DNA of 64,000 nt from Pseudoscleropodium purum (lineage: Eukaryota; Streptophyta; Bryopsida; Hypnales; Brachytheciaceae): NCBI GenBank assembly GCA_963969395.1, contig OZ017796.1, forward strand, positions 2,854,501 through 2,918,500, given 5' to 3'. Below are positions 26,386 through 37,879 of the stretch, piece after piece. The notes under the pieces are model-generated. The model was given only the letters and a program-made list of their open reading frames with translations, was not told the DNA's origin and did no database searches. The first letter of the stretch is position 1, and the number at the start of each line of letters is the position of its first letter. A program made the translations under genes and the position numbers.

Positions 26386-28320
26386 CTACACCATCAGAGG
26401 CCCAGCGTCGACAGTCATGGACGAGACCATGACCGCAGGACGAGCTAAGAAACTGGTGGCTTTGGCATAGAAGTTGCCGGAGCCTCTAGACCCCGAATCC
26501 GTGAAGAAAGCGCCGTTGTCGAACAAGTCCCCGGAGCTTCGCCAGTTCCAATTCTCCCACCCGTTGATCTTGCTGCCGTCGTCGTTGATGCGTTTGGTGA
26601 CCTCCTTGGCATTGCCAGCCACGAAGTGGTTGCCCTCGCTGTTGATGGTGGGACTCTCGCTGCCGCCAATGGCATACATTTCCCAGCTGGTGTAGTAGTT
26701 GTTGACCACATGGAAGTACCCGTATCGACACCTTCAAAATCACCCCAAACACGCACTCAAACACATCAGCAAATAATTGAGTAGAATCAAATTCTTGAGT
26801 AGAATCGATCGACAGCTCAAAATACCCCCTAGAGACTCAAAACCCTTCAGAAACCACAACATACTTGAGTACTATCGACAAACAGAAACAAAAGTCATCA
26901 AGAAACGAAACATTCTTGAGTAGCACTGACACCGCAACAGGACCCAGAAACAGAGTCAAAACCCGTCAATACATGCTTGAGGAGCATGTACTGGCATGGC
27001 AGCTTTTGAGGGCGGTGCCAACTAAGCGTTATTTAGAGCAACTTCATGTCGAATCATGCAAAATCACAGTTCGTACATATTCTCACATGTGAAAGCATTG
27101 GTTGATTGCATTAAGGAGCTCATAGTTGTGCTCAGTACTGCAAAAAAAAGTGTGAAGGATTCGCTTTCGTGCCTATTCAGAGAAGGCTCAACAAGCATTG
27201 TAGGTGATTCAGGGTGGTTTGTTCAACATCGGCCGGCTGAACGATGCTTGGCGATCGAAGTTCACAAATTCAAAAAGATGCGAGCGAAAGTATAATAGGT
27301 TTCTTGGAAGGGAAGCGCTACTATACCTGGGGATGCGCTCCACGAGATTTTCGCCGAAGTGGTTGAAAGCCACTGTGACCTGCATAGCGGAGTCGAATTT
27401 GTCATCCGGGTGAGCTCCAAGGAGCATCACCTTGTCGTGATTACTGAAGTAGTTGTTGGAGATTGTGACCCGAGTGGAGCCTTCGATGACGTCCACCAAG
27501 CCATCCGCAGAGTTGGAGAGGTAATTATGGTCCACCCAGATGTCTGTCCCTCCGAAGATCGAGATGGCGTCCCCGTCCGCAACGCCGCGTTGTCCGAAGT
27601 GATCCGGGCTGCTCCTCACATCCGCGGGTCCCGTTTTCTTGCAATCGTGAATGTGGATCCCGTGGATGATGATGTTGCTCACAAACTGCGCCGTGATGCC
27701 TGCTCCGCCCGCGATGTGCACATTCGCTCCTCGCCCATCCAGGGTTTTGTAGCTGTTCATCAGGAGCTCCTCCTTGAGCTTGATGTTCATGTTGCGGGAG
27801 AAGATGATCCAGAGGGGCTCGCTTTGGATTACGCCGTAGCGGAGCGTGCCGGGGCGGGGATTCACCGCGTCGTCGTCACTGTCGTCCGTGACGACGTAAA
27901 TGGGGCCGTTCTTCCCGCCCTCGGCCATCCGACCGAACCCCACCGCACAATCGGCCAGGCCTTGACGGTTGTCACGCCAGTGGCGGTCGCATCGCCAGCA
28001 GTCGTCGATCGGGTTGCCGGATCCGCACCCAGCAAGCACGCGGCGAGTGTAATTCTCGTGAATAGCCGGGACGTCGACGACGCTGCATTGGAAAATCAGA
28101 GTCAGCTAGCTATGGCCGAAGCAGAAGAAAGCGTCGCACTCAAAGCTTGGCAAACTGAAAACGGGACTACAAAATTACCCTGAATTCCCTCATATTTCTA
28201 GTGGTACCTGTGAATTGGAGCCGCTTCTTGAGCTGCAGATTCCAGTGGCCTTCCGGCCCAACACAGCGGCATAGCGAGGGCAATCAGTGAGAAGAGCACC
28301 GCAGCTCTGCAGGATGCCAT
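26386..28320 (-). CDS. Secreted pectate lyase (PL1 family), 3 exons, 404 aa
   Basis: Cleaves de-esterified homogalacturonan by Ca-dependent beta-elimination in the cell wall. Exon 1 (28320-28208) encodes the signal peptide [20 protein letters not shown]; exon 2 is 28082-27327, exon 3 26731-26386. Joined length is 1215 nt, an exact frame. Landmarks: [14 protein letters not shown] (about 57-70), [49 protein letters not shown], the Ca-binding and core region [17 protein letters not shown] and [11 protein letters not shown], then [19 protein letters not shown] with the RxPxxR motif (Arg287, Arg292) split by intron 2 inside Arg290. The C-terminus GPLMV is shorter than the Cys-containing tail of many homologues. 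All key residues seem present, so the enzyme should be active. The coding sequence is GC-rich against its flanks. A plus-strand frame (27359-28183) is only its antisense shadow. Confidence 0.95.
26770..26935. repeat. Degenerate repeats in pectate lyase intron 2
   Basis: The motif (C)TTGAGTA followed by G/C-A-A/C-T-C/G-GA-type sequence occurs four times in the 595-bp intron, near 26777, 26793, 26862 and 26912. Two copies continue into ATCGA(TCGA)CA. Confidence 0.45.
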
Positions 28321-30780
28321 TCTCGTTACTAGCCCCTCCGTTTACCTTGCTCCAAAGCTGCAGAAAAAAGAAGCGTGTGAGAATCTATGCAAAACGCTTG
28401 TATGCGCAGATTCACGACTGTTTCCACAATGTAAGCAATTTTCCCTTGCCAAATTGCAACGAAACCAGTACCTAAACTTCTCAAGCACTTATATCATATG
28501 TACCAAGAACTTGAAAGTTGATAACTCACACATTCGACAAGTCGAAACATTCCAACACTGATCACGAAAACAGTGAGCCCCTGAATTAGCTAATCAGCTT
28601 CATTACGCAAGTCTAGCACCAATGTTATGCTAGTCGACAGCAGTTACAATATGCTTTCGCTGAATTACAGAAAATTCTGTTGAGACTATGCCGAGCTCAG
28701 TCGAGCCTGAGCTCACAGACAGCTCAGTAACCAATTAATCTCCACGGGACCAACAATTCATAACAGAAGACTGATTTGAGCTCACTAACCATTCTATTTC
28801 CAAACTAACTCACCAGGTCATCACCCAGGTACGATTGAGGCCCTCCCCCGAACGCACACAATGTAGCACCCTCCACCTTCCAAGCTCCACTCCCAATGAA
28901 TCTTGTGACTCAAATTGAAAAACAGAATTGGGACCTGACTCTCGGAAACTCGGCAATCACGAAGAGGAAGAACGCAGAGGAGCAGGACGAGGAGAGCTTT
29001 CCAACTCTAACTTAGCGGGGGCAATGTGGAAGCGAATGGATCTTGATGTCTGTGCTGTACAATGTATCATGTTTATATATGTCTGGGTAAGGAAGTGCAC
29101 TCAGCCGTTTGGCTTAGACTTTCACCCCGCCACTAGTTGGGTCCTGTTGCTCTCATCATGCAGTTGAGGCAGTTATTACACCGCTTGGTGATTGAGAGCC
29201 TAACTGTGACCGGCTGTGTCGGGGGATTCCGTCTTTCGGGGGGTGGGGGGGTACTGTTACAGTTAGTGAGTGTCATTATAAAACGGACTTAATTGCAATG
29301 GCCTTGATCTCGGCTGATTAGTCATAATTACCGCTGTTAACGGAAGAGAGGAGGGAGGTTCGTGCTTGCTATCATGACGGATCCCCAACTAACTTAATCT
29401 CAAGGACAAACTGTGTTACAGGATACTCAAACCGTTAGGTACTTGATCCCGTCTACTATACTCGCGCTTTTCTACCGATATGAAATTGGCAACGTATTGG
29501 ACTTGTTTCGCAAGTGGTGTAAGCATGACGATGTAAACATGATCTTTGCAGCTAAATGGGGTTGTCTGCAACCTCTGGTTAGCTTTGAAGGTGCAAACAA
29601 ATTCATATACTGTGATAAAAGATATAACCCTTACGCAAAGTGATCTCTCCACAACTATTACGCTTGGACTTTGAAATCCAAATAGTATATATCCACTCCT
29701 TGAATGTGCATCTGTATTTACTTTAGATTTATTTCTTGGGATGAAATTACTGTGTGTGTACTTTCTATTAGCATAAGAGTAAATGTGGCACAATCTAAGT
29801 CTATTTGTACCAGTCACAAATTGAAAATGTCTGAGCTTACTTGTGCTATTAAGTACCAGTAGTGCACATTTCCAAATATGAAATGTGCAGTACTGATTCA
29901 TAGTAGCACAACTAAGCCACAACTGAATTGTGACACAATCAGGATTACTCTTGCCTTAAACTTGGAAAGTTTGAATCTGGACCTCAGCTGCTGTGTGTGT
30001 CTGAAAGGGTGTTGAAGCTACTTCTCTGGAATGTTCAATATGGGTTGTGGATCTTGTTGCAGGCTTTATGTTTTTCTCTCAAATCCATTTTGGTACCTGA
30101 ATGAGATTTTTTGAAGTGTGCGAGTGTAATAATGTTTTAGCACGTATGAAAGTATGAATGTTGGACTTTTTGATTCAGCATGTGGAGAACCTCAATCACT
30201 AGACTGTGATTCCTCATGTGCAACAGGAAGTACTTCCTATGATTCAATTGAATTTGCTATGCTTGAAATGTGGAGAAGCAAGAGTACATTATTTAACCCC
30301 CCAGTGGTGTCACCACACTGACTGACTGAACCTGTTGTAATCGTAGTTCCAAAAGCACTCCAATGGTGGTTTGCTTTCACACCCTTGAAGACATCATCCT
30401 ATTATTTGGGCTCATGGACCTGGCACATGATAAAGGCCCTGACAAGTGTAGCAGTTATTTTGATAATATTTTGATGTCATTGAGAGTATGTTATGCAACC
30501 TGCGGCATCGGTCCTCAGTCCTCACTGCTGTGCACTGGTGAATAATGAATTCACCTGGACAAACTATCTCTGTACGCAATAGTCAATTGATGTCAGTTTT
30601 GATATCAAAGAGCAAAATCTCCTCCATTTTACAATAATTAGGTATTCACTATTCTCTGGAAGTCAAATAGTTTGCCAAATAATTGGCACCAGGGGGACAT
30701 TTAATTACACTATCCACTTCAGTGCAATGAGTCAACCATTCAACATTTCAACATGCCATGGACTTCAAGTGGCTGGAGGC
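28321..30780. other. Pectate lyase upstream region and intergenic
   Basis: 28321 to about 29000 is the presumed pectate lyase promoter; a GATATAAG on the minus strand near 28490 is a weak TATA candidate. The rest shows no gene. The minus frame 29922-29416 is open for 168 codons, but the translation resembles no family and its composition is like the flanks. Confidence 0.4.
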
Positions 30781-30790
30781 TATGCTCTTC

Positions 30791-30862
30791 ACCTCTTGCA
30801 ATGAAATTCCATTTCTGGTTTTTTTTCAACACAAATGACAAATGAAATTCCATTTCATTTGT
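30791..30862 (+). mobile_element. Short retroposon 3'-end fragments (GCAATGAAATTCC family)
   Basis: Two adjacent fragments share the end signature CTTGCAATGAAATTCCATTT and AAATGAAATTCCATTTCATT followed by T/A-rich tails. The same signature, in either orientation, occurs at 34952-35080, 35471-35520, 48137-48175, 48270-48296, 48390-48454 and 48536-48580. They look like 5'-truncated copies of one retroposon family. Confidence 0.5.
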
Positions 30863-31775
30863 TAAAAACAATAATGAAAAAAACACCATGACATGACATG
30901 GACTTTGCACTGCAGTTGTACCATCCAAAAAATTCAAACCTTGACACTGTCTTCTGGGAGTCTGGGAGGAGACAACCCAATGAGGTACCAAGCAAGGCAA
31001 GTTGGAGAAGGTAGGGAGGCCCAAGGTGAGTAAGCTCCCAGAGAGAGTCACCCAGTTCATGGTGAGATTAGGAAGGGAGTTGACCCATTTCCAACCACTT
31101 AAGCAATTACACATATCTGGAGAAAAAGTTTCTTGAAATTTCCCATGTACAGAATTTGAGTTTAGAAGGATTCCATATTTTTTAGAATTTTATTTTTTCC
31201 AAACATAATTATTATTAATTTTTTAGTTGAAGATTATGTTCAATCTATTCTTGTCATATAGGGCTTCCTATTTCCAAATACGGGTTGGTTGCAAAATCAA
31301 TCAAGATTGTAACCAATCATAATGCACCACAACTGCATAGGAAAGTGTGCCATAATTAATCTCCTTCTTTCTCCTGCTAATTGGAAAGAAATTAGCCTAT
31401 ATAACAATAATAAGTACCTTAGTTAGAAATGGGTGGGCTCCCGTATGAGGCATTTTGAGGATAGATGGTGTTGTAATAAGTTGTTTGATGTGATGTTTAA
31501 AAAGTCACTAAGGTAGGCATTCTTTGACCCCTTTGCCAATTTTGTATTCCAACTAGCCTCTATACCTAGTTTCTCTACATCTTATAAGGCAATTCTCACC
31601 CTCTTTGCGAGCACTTATGGTCCTTTAGCTTTGTATTCTAACACTAACTATTTGACCTTCCCTAGGTCGCTTGTAGATGGACACTTGTACTTTTCTTCTT
31701 GCAATAGAGGTATTTCTTTTTTGTGTTAAAAAAATTAACACTCTCTGATTTCCTTAATCTCTAAAGTTCTTTGAC
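30863..31775. other. Non-coding
   Basis: No gene recognised; the open minus frame 31114-30740 has no domain. AT content increases to the right. Confidence 0.35.
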
Positions 31776-32660
31776 TATGTTTTCACCAAAAACACTCCAA
31801 AACTGTCATTTTTAGTACAAGTACCAAATTCATTTATTTTTAAACATTTTTGGACACATGTAACTCTAGGATGTTGTAGTGTGCTAGTCTCAAAAGATGT
31901 AGAAAAAATTTCAAAAATTTTCATCATCTGGATTGCAAGATATTAGTATTTCAATTGACAAAAATCATTTGGGTGGCCTTGCAAAAAAACATGGCAACCA
32001 AATTTAACAAGGTCACATTTGTATGAAAAAATGTCCATGTTGTTGTTTCTTCTTTGGATTCATTCTTCACTGCAAGTTGGCTATATGCTTGAAAAAATTT
32101 AGATCATTTGGAATTGTACAATATGTTGGAAAAAAATAATAAGTAGAAAAAAGTAGAGAATGATTCAAAATACAAATTGTTAAAAATTTAGCAATAGAAT
32201 AGAAAAATGAAAATCTAGTGGTTGTAATGTTGTAATAAACAATATACATCCTATTTTTTTTTGTCTCAAAAAATATTCAAAATTGAGTTAATAAAAAAAC
32301 TTCAAAGTTTATTTTAGAGTAGAGAATCCATAAGTACACACAAACTAAAACTCTTCGTAATCTTCATCTCATTAATTGAAATGGAACGATTCTAAGCTTT
32401 TCATATATGTATAAATTTAGAAAACCAATTTCAAATTTTTGTTTCTAAAAGAAATTATTTTTTTTATTTGCTTGGACTACCTAAAGAAGGAAAAAAAAAC
32501 TATATATCGTACAATAATTTTTAATTATGTAGTCAAAAGTTATGAAAATTATTGGGCATTATAGAAAAACCTCATTCATATGATGTGAAAATTTCAAAGA
32601 AAAATAAATAAAATTCCACGTATAGTGAGCTACCCAAAATCACTACGTTGCCCCAAAATG
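31776..32660. repeat. AT-rich dispersed repeat, copy A
   Basis: Homologous in the same orientation to 55830-56620. Shared landmarks are GACTATGTTTTCACCAAAAA, AGTACAAGTAC, ATTGCAAGATATTAGTATTT and, further on, TGTAGTCAAAAGTTATGAAA. No coding. Probably a non-coding part of a larger decayed element. Confidence 0.8.
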
Positions 32661-33772
32661 CAATTTGTTCCTTTAGGAGTTAATGAATTAATCAATTAGC
32701 AATGTGAAACAAGGTTTGATTCATCGAGGAAATTTAGGGAGGAGGTCCATAAAGAAATTGAGCTTCAAAAAGCTTCCTTTAACACACAAATGCATTTTTC
32801 TTTCTTCAATGTACCAAGAGCAAATATATGAAGGGGGAATGGTTTGGTGACCTATATAATCCAAAATTCAAAATTTTCATAATTAAATCCACAAAAGGTT
32901 CAAAATTTTTTGAAATGTCTAGGATTAAATGCCAATTCCAATTGTTTTCTAAGAAAAATATTTAGAAAAATATTTCAAGAAGTCAATTACCCAAAAATGG
33001 TGAATCAACTCTTAAAGGGACACTGTATAAACCTCAAAGAGTTAGGACCTTACTAAGTGACAAAGAGAGAGATATTTGCATTTGACTCAAGATATAAAAT
33101 TTAAATAATGATATTTTTTATATATACATGTTATTAGAGCATTCTTAGTCCTATATGGTATATGGCACTCCAATTGTATTTCTATCTTTTGAATGGTGTA
33201 TAATTAGAACTTAGAATTTGTATCATTAGAAGCGCATCCAAGAGCACTTTGAGTAGGGACAAGAAAATTTAAATTTAAACATTTGATAGCCACTTCAAAA
33301 GCGAGGTAAAAGCCATAAGGTATAAAGGTCCTGACAAATCATGGTTACCAAAGCAAAATTTGGCCATTAACACTCTAAATGTAGCCCACTATAGACACCT
33401 ATATGTACAACATACTAAATAAAATTTCTTTGGCCCTTTGACTCTAGCAATCCCATATATTGCACTTGAATAGCAATTTTGGTTCTTCTTTGTCAACTAT
33501 TTAATTTTTTCTAGATATTAGAGTTAATCATAAAGTGTATGCATTGAAGGATTATGAGCGAGAGTTTGAAAAAAATATATGATGAAACTCCTTGAAACAT
33601 CCCAACTTGGTCTGATGAAGTTTGCATTAAATGTTTTTTGGGAGGCTGGGAGGGCTATTTCACTGGCATATTTTGGGCATTGTTTTCCCATAAGTTAAAG
33701 AATGGTTTTAGTTTAAAAAATAATAATTTAAATTAAATTAAATTAATTAATTTTAAAATAAAAAGCAAATTG

Positions 33773-33834
<62 letters not shown>

Positions 33835-34938
33835 CACAACAATCTCTTTGCCATGTTGAGCAGCTGCAGGGCAACTCTTAGAGTCTAGGAACCTAGGGGA
33901 ACTCATAATCCTCTATAGGGGCTGAAAAACATCTAATGGTTTTTTGTTTTTTTGTACTATCGGTCTTAATTAAGCCTTCCTCAGACAGCCCTTCTACATA
34001 TTAAGTGGGGTTCACTTTACAATGAACTCTAACAAGGTTTGACAAATGCTTAAAATATTCCTTAAAATCCAAATTTTTTTTTCCCATGAACTGTCCCTTA
34101 AAGCCCGGCACCTATTTTCAGAAACAATTTTCACCCAAGGCAGCTACCAGGGTCCGTTAATCCACAACAAGTTGAGACACAACAACAAAAGAGGCCCAAA
34201 ATGAGAGTGCCTCATTGCAGCAAAGGACTCAGTACATTACAAGCAGTCAGGAGGCAAGCAAGCGAGTGAGCGAGGTGGGGCTGTCCAAGCAGATCGAAAC
34301 CTCTTAAATTATGCAAGTAGTTGAGTGTAGTCCAAGGTGTCAGACCTCCACATTATGGCCTCTGCTCAAAGGGCGACAACTGATTGATGTTGTTGATCCG
34401 GCGCAAGAACGAAAATGCAACCTCCTCGCCATATTTGGCTTCCTCAAACCCCCCCAATGAATAATGGGATGCCAAATGACCTACTGGCTGGCTGCATGGG
34501 CCGGCAGGCAAGCAAGCAGGATTGTGTCAATGTTTGTCCTCCAACTATTTTTTGCTTTATTGATTGATACAAGGCTCAAGTTCCGCAATTATTTTCCTGT
34601 TGAATGTCAGTGGGATGGAACACACGCCGCAGAGGGTCGTTGTCAATGCCTGTGAAGTGCAATTCACTTCAAGATAATATAACTCATGTTTGTTTGTGTA
34701 AAGATCCACTGCTTCACATTTCTGGAAATGAAGCCATTGTCGGTGCAGGCACCTTCCTGCTGACACAACGAATCCTTGTTTGTAGTGTTCTATTAGAACA
34801 ACGCCAAGCCAAAGTTGGTTTTCTTGTGAGTTGTGACGAGTCAAATTCTGGAAAATTCACAGTGACAAGAAGCACAGTGATCCCCATTCTCATCCTGTCT
34901 TGAATAGAGCTGAACTCTGAGAGTAAGAGCAGGAATCA
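32661..34938. other. AT-rich non-coding with microsatellite
   Basis: No gene is seen up to 33776 or between 33834 and 34938. The small open frames near 34464-34903 are unrecognisable. Confidence 0.4.
33777..33833. repeat. (AT)n microsatellite
   Basis: Uninterrupted alternating A and T for about 57 bp. Confidence 0.97.
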
Positions 34939-34951
34939 GGTATTGTAAGTT

Positions 34952-35080
34952 TTGTGTTTTTTTGTTTTAGAAGCAAATGAAACAGAATTTCATTGCAAGA
35001 GGCAATAAAAAAAAACACGGCCACCAGCCACAAGTGGCCTGGCCTGGCCTGGCCAGAGGGGAACCAAGCCAACCAAAAGT
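34952..35080 (-). mobile_element. Short retroposon with perfect target-site duplication
   Basis: A 129-bp insertion flanked by identical 13-bp repeats GGTATTGTAAGTT (34939-34951 and 35081-35093). Read on the minus strand it has a GC-rich 5' part with GGCCA-type repeats (GGCCAGGCCAGGCCAGGCCA), then an internal T run, CTCTTGCAATGAAATTC and an A-rich 3' tail. This is the most complete copy of the GCAATGAAATTCC family in the window. Confidence 0.8.
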
Positions 35081-35470
35081 GGTATTGTAAGTTAAGTGTG
35101 TTCCAAGCCGCCACCACCAGCAAGCAGAGTTTTTTTTTTCCTTCTTCTTATTTGCAATTAATCCAAGGCTGCTCCTGTGCCCAGTGCCTGACACCGGATT
35201 TTGGAAGGACAATCAGACTGGGGTCATGGACTCATGGTTACAGCCATGAATCACAATAAGAAGAAGCACAAGCCACCACTGGGATTGCCGAGTATAAATA
35301 ATAAGGCTGTTGCAAATACAGTCAGTCCTTACGTCCTGCGTGGAGGAGTTGTCAGTGGAAGTGCATCATGTTGTCTCTGACAAGAACAAAATTATCATGT
35401 ATGTATCCCAGTCTGCATAACTTAAGCCCCACAATTCAGTTGCCCATAGAAGTGAAAACATACTACCAGT

Positions 35471-35520
35471 GCTGTTTTCTCCTTTGCAATGAAATCCCAT
35501 TTTGTTGTTTCAAAAAAAAA
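35471..35520 (+). mobile_element. Truncated retroposon end, 50 bp, with TSD
   Basis: CTCCTTTGCAATGAAATCCC leads into a run of 12 A, and the piece is flanked by direct repeats AAACATACTACCAGT (35456-35470 and 35521-35535). It is a severely 5'-truncated copy, directly abutting the next SINE. Confidence 0.75.
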
Positions 35521-35536
35521 AAACATACTACCAGTA

Positions 35537-35723
35537 CTGGTTGGAGATGACCCTGAATTACGGGGTGACGGTGGTGAGTTACGCAAACCAAATGGTCTGG
35601 TTGCAGGATCAATCCTTGGCAGCAACAGGATCTTTTACCTTATGTAAAATCAGTCTCTCTTCCTGACTGAAAAATCCTCGCAATGTGTTTCCTGAACGTG
35701 TTAATTTATTTATTTATTTTTAA
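35537..35723 (+). mobile_element. SINE-like retroposon, copy 2
   Basis: 187-bp element aligned end to end with the copies at 6999-7182 and 36562-36731. 5' part GAGATGACCCTGAATTACGG; B-box-like GGATCAATCC about 70 bp in; conserved 3' part CTCTCTTCCTGACTGAAAAA, CGCAATGTGTTTCCTGAAC and a T/A-rich tail. Flanked by ATACTACCAGTA (35525-35536) and ATACTACCTGTA (35724-35735). The left flank is itself the TSD of the 50-bp insertion before it. Confidence 0.82.
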
Positions 35724-35735
35724 ATACTACCTGTA

Positions 35736-36201
35736 ACTTAAGTTCGAATGCTGCTGGATGCATATTGCAATTTCCAGAGGCTGGATCTGGGGACCCCAGT
35801 TGGTTGGAGCCCAAGCTGGCAGCTTTGGCCTTCTTGACCTGCTGCTCTTCATTGCTGGGGCCAAAGAAGCCAAACTTTTGATTTTATTTAAACCTAACTT
35901 AATGGGGGTTTGGGGGTCCGGGAGTGCACCTCACCAACCCCCGGACCAGGGTGGAGTTGGTAGAAAACTGAATGATGCTACAAATAGATGCCCATACTTT
36001 TCAGAAAATCTTGGGTGGGTTCAAAAAGGAACTGAAGTGTTCAGGGCAGGAACAAAGTGAGTGAATACCCATTATTGCCATTGCCACCACTCAAATTCAT
36101 TGACAGTCACCTAAAATGGCGTGTGAACACAAACATGCAGGATGTGTGCCTGTGCAGAAAGAGCTAAAATGTAATATTTCCAGCACAGTAATATGCTTGT
36201 A
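35736..36201. other. Non-coding between retroposons
   Basis: No gene recognised. The frame 35758-36060 is open for 100 codons but has no domain. Confidence 0.35.
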
Positions 36202-36490
36202 GCATTAGAAGATTTTTGGGGCCTCTGGATGCCGGTGAGTTATCATAGCCTGCGAACGCAGGAAATAGGTTCGGCGTAGCGGTTTGACGTGGTCGAGACC
36301 CTGCCACGTCATTGACCAATTTTTTTTAATTTTAATTTTAATTTTTTGCATTTGGAGACTAAACTATTATTATTATTATTATTTTGATGAAAAAAAATTC
36401 TGACAACGGGCCGTTCCCCTCGCTGCAGGGAATAATTGCGGGGAACAAGCCCAAAACAGGCTTCTAGACCCCCCAAAACTCTTCTAATGC
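36202..36490. mobile_element. MITE-like element, copy 2
   Basis: 289 bp with terminal inverted repeats: the left end reads GCATTAGAAGATTTTTGGGG, the right end on the opposite strand GCATTAGAAGAGTTTTGGGG. The interior matches the copy at 20871-21136. It carries an (ATT)n run at about 36365-36384 and TGGTCGAGACCCTGCCACG. No coding; no clear target-site duplication. Confidence 0.75.
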
Positions 36491-36561
36491 CTTTCAAAAG
36501 CTTAGTTCAAATATGCCCAATTGAATGCAAGTGGTAATTTGGGCAAAAGGTGGAAGTATTT

Positions 36562-36731
36562 TTTTTTAAACAAGCATGTTCATGAAATACATTGCAAGGG
36601 TTTTCCATTAGGAAGAGAGGCTAATTTCACACAAGGTTAAGAACCTGTTGCTACCAAGTATCAAACACACAACCATGGTTTGGATACCTCACCTCCATTA
36701 CCCAGTAGTTTAGGGTCATCTCGGACCTAAG
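36562..36731 (-). mobile_element. SINE-like retroposon, copy 3, perfect TSD
   Basis: 170-bp copy of the same family, with a perfect 13-bp target-site duplication GGTGGAAGTATTT (36549-36561 and 36732-36744). The T run on the plus strand (poly-A on minus) follows the left TSD. On the minus strand: GAGATGACCCTAAACTACTG at the 5' side, GTTTGATACTTGGTAGCAAC centrally, TTGCAATGTATTTCATGAAC before the tail. Confidence 0.9.
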
Positions 36732-36970
36732 GGTGGAAGTATTTGATGGTAAGTAGTATATAGGAAAGATTCAAATTTTTGTATGATTCAGAATTTTATT
36801 TGTATGTATTTGTTGCAGTTACGCTTAAGTACTCTTCACTTCAATTCCAATGCAATTTTTAGTTTCTTAATTGTTCCATTTTTGAGCAAGGTAAAGCTTC
36901 CTAAAGTTGTTGGACTTTTTGTTGAATCTAACTATGAAGAAAATTAGTAAGATTATTGGACCCAATTGTA

Positions 36971-37548
36971 CAGTGGGGTACCAATCAAAATGTCGTTTTC
37001 GAATTCGCAGTGAGAAAAATTTCAGTACTACCAACTTTGAAAGCCTCCCAAGAGCTCAAAAATTGGTATTTTACCACGAAATTTTTAACAAAGAATTATA
37101 TTTAAGTTAATTATATGTATGACAAATTTCAAGGCCAAAAGATTCACTGAACAAAAGTTATTCAAAATCTACCAACATTGGTAGCTATGGAAATTTTTTC
37201 ACTGCTGCCAACTTTGACAGCCTCCCAAAGATTGAATTATTTTTTTTTTGCCATGAAATTCTTGGAAAAAAACCCTCTTTATGTTAATAACATATGATAA
37301 AAATTTCAAGGCCAAAAGATTGATACAAAAAAAGATATTAACAATCTACCAATATGTGTCGTTTTGAGAAACAATTGTGAAAACCATTTCACTACTTCAA
37401 CTTTGACACCCTCCCAAGGGCTGAAAAATTGCTTATTTACCATGAAATTTTTGGCACAACATGCTCTTTATGATAATAACATTCATGCCAAATTTCAAGG
37501 TCAAAAAATTTATACAAAAAAGAATATTTACAATCTACCAATGTGTGT
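36971..37548 (+). repeat. Left TIR with three internal units
   Basis: The unit core (C)CAACTTTGA.A.CCTCCCAA starts near 37030, 37207 and 37396. A second core AAATTTCAAGG(C/T)CAAAA starts near 37124, 37301 and 37490. Spacings are therefore 177 and 189 bp. Each unit closes with (C/A)AATCTACCAA. Confidence 0.92.
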
Positions 37549-37879
37549 AGTTGTGAGATACCTTTTATTAAAGACATTGAAATTGTTGAAGTATGTTAGA
37601 CAATCATGCTTTCAGATTGAAATTCGCCAGATGATGCAATCTCTAATCATAAATGCTTCTCAAAAAAATCAAGGATAGCCAAATTTAGTTGTGTGCACTT
37701 GTCACATCTCAAAGACTACACTTGTTTAAAAATTGGAGACCATACATGCATGAAGAAGCTTTTTCCTCTCAATATGAATGCTTGCATTTACAATAGAGCA
37801 TTATAGGAGGTGGGATGTGGGATGATGAGAGAAGCAAGTGATGGGTGATTATTTTCTAAGCACAGGATTGAAACTTTGT

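Noticed and set aside
27359..28183. 274-codon plus-strand open frame
   Set aside because: It lies antisense to the GC-rich pectate lyase exons 1-2, has no domain, and is open only because of codon composition.
29416..29922. 168-codon minus-strand open frame
   Set aside because: No recognisable motif, no composition change against the flanks, and no supporting splice or promoter signals; treated as chance.
36202..36490. tRNA gene suggested by GTGGTCGAGACCC
   Set aside because: No cloverleaf can be drawn around the B-box-like stretch; it is interior sequence of the MITE-like element.
37364..37678. 104-codon frame in the transposon's left arm
   Set aside because: It lies mostly within the TIR, and the mirror frame occurs in the right TIR; not a separate gene.
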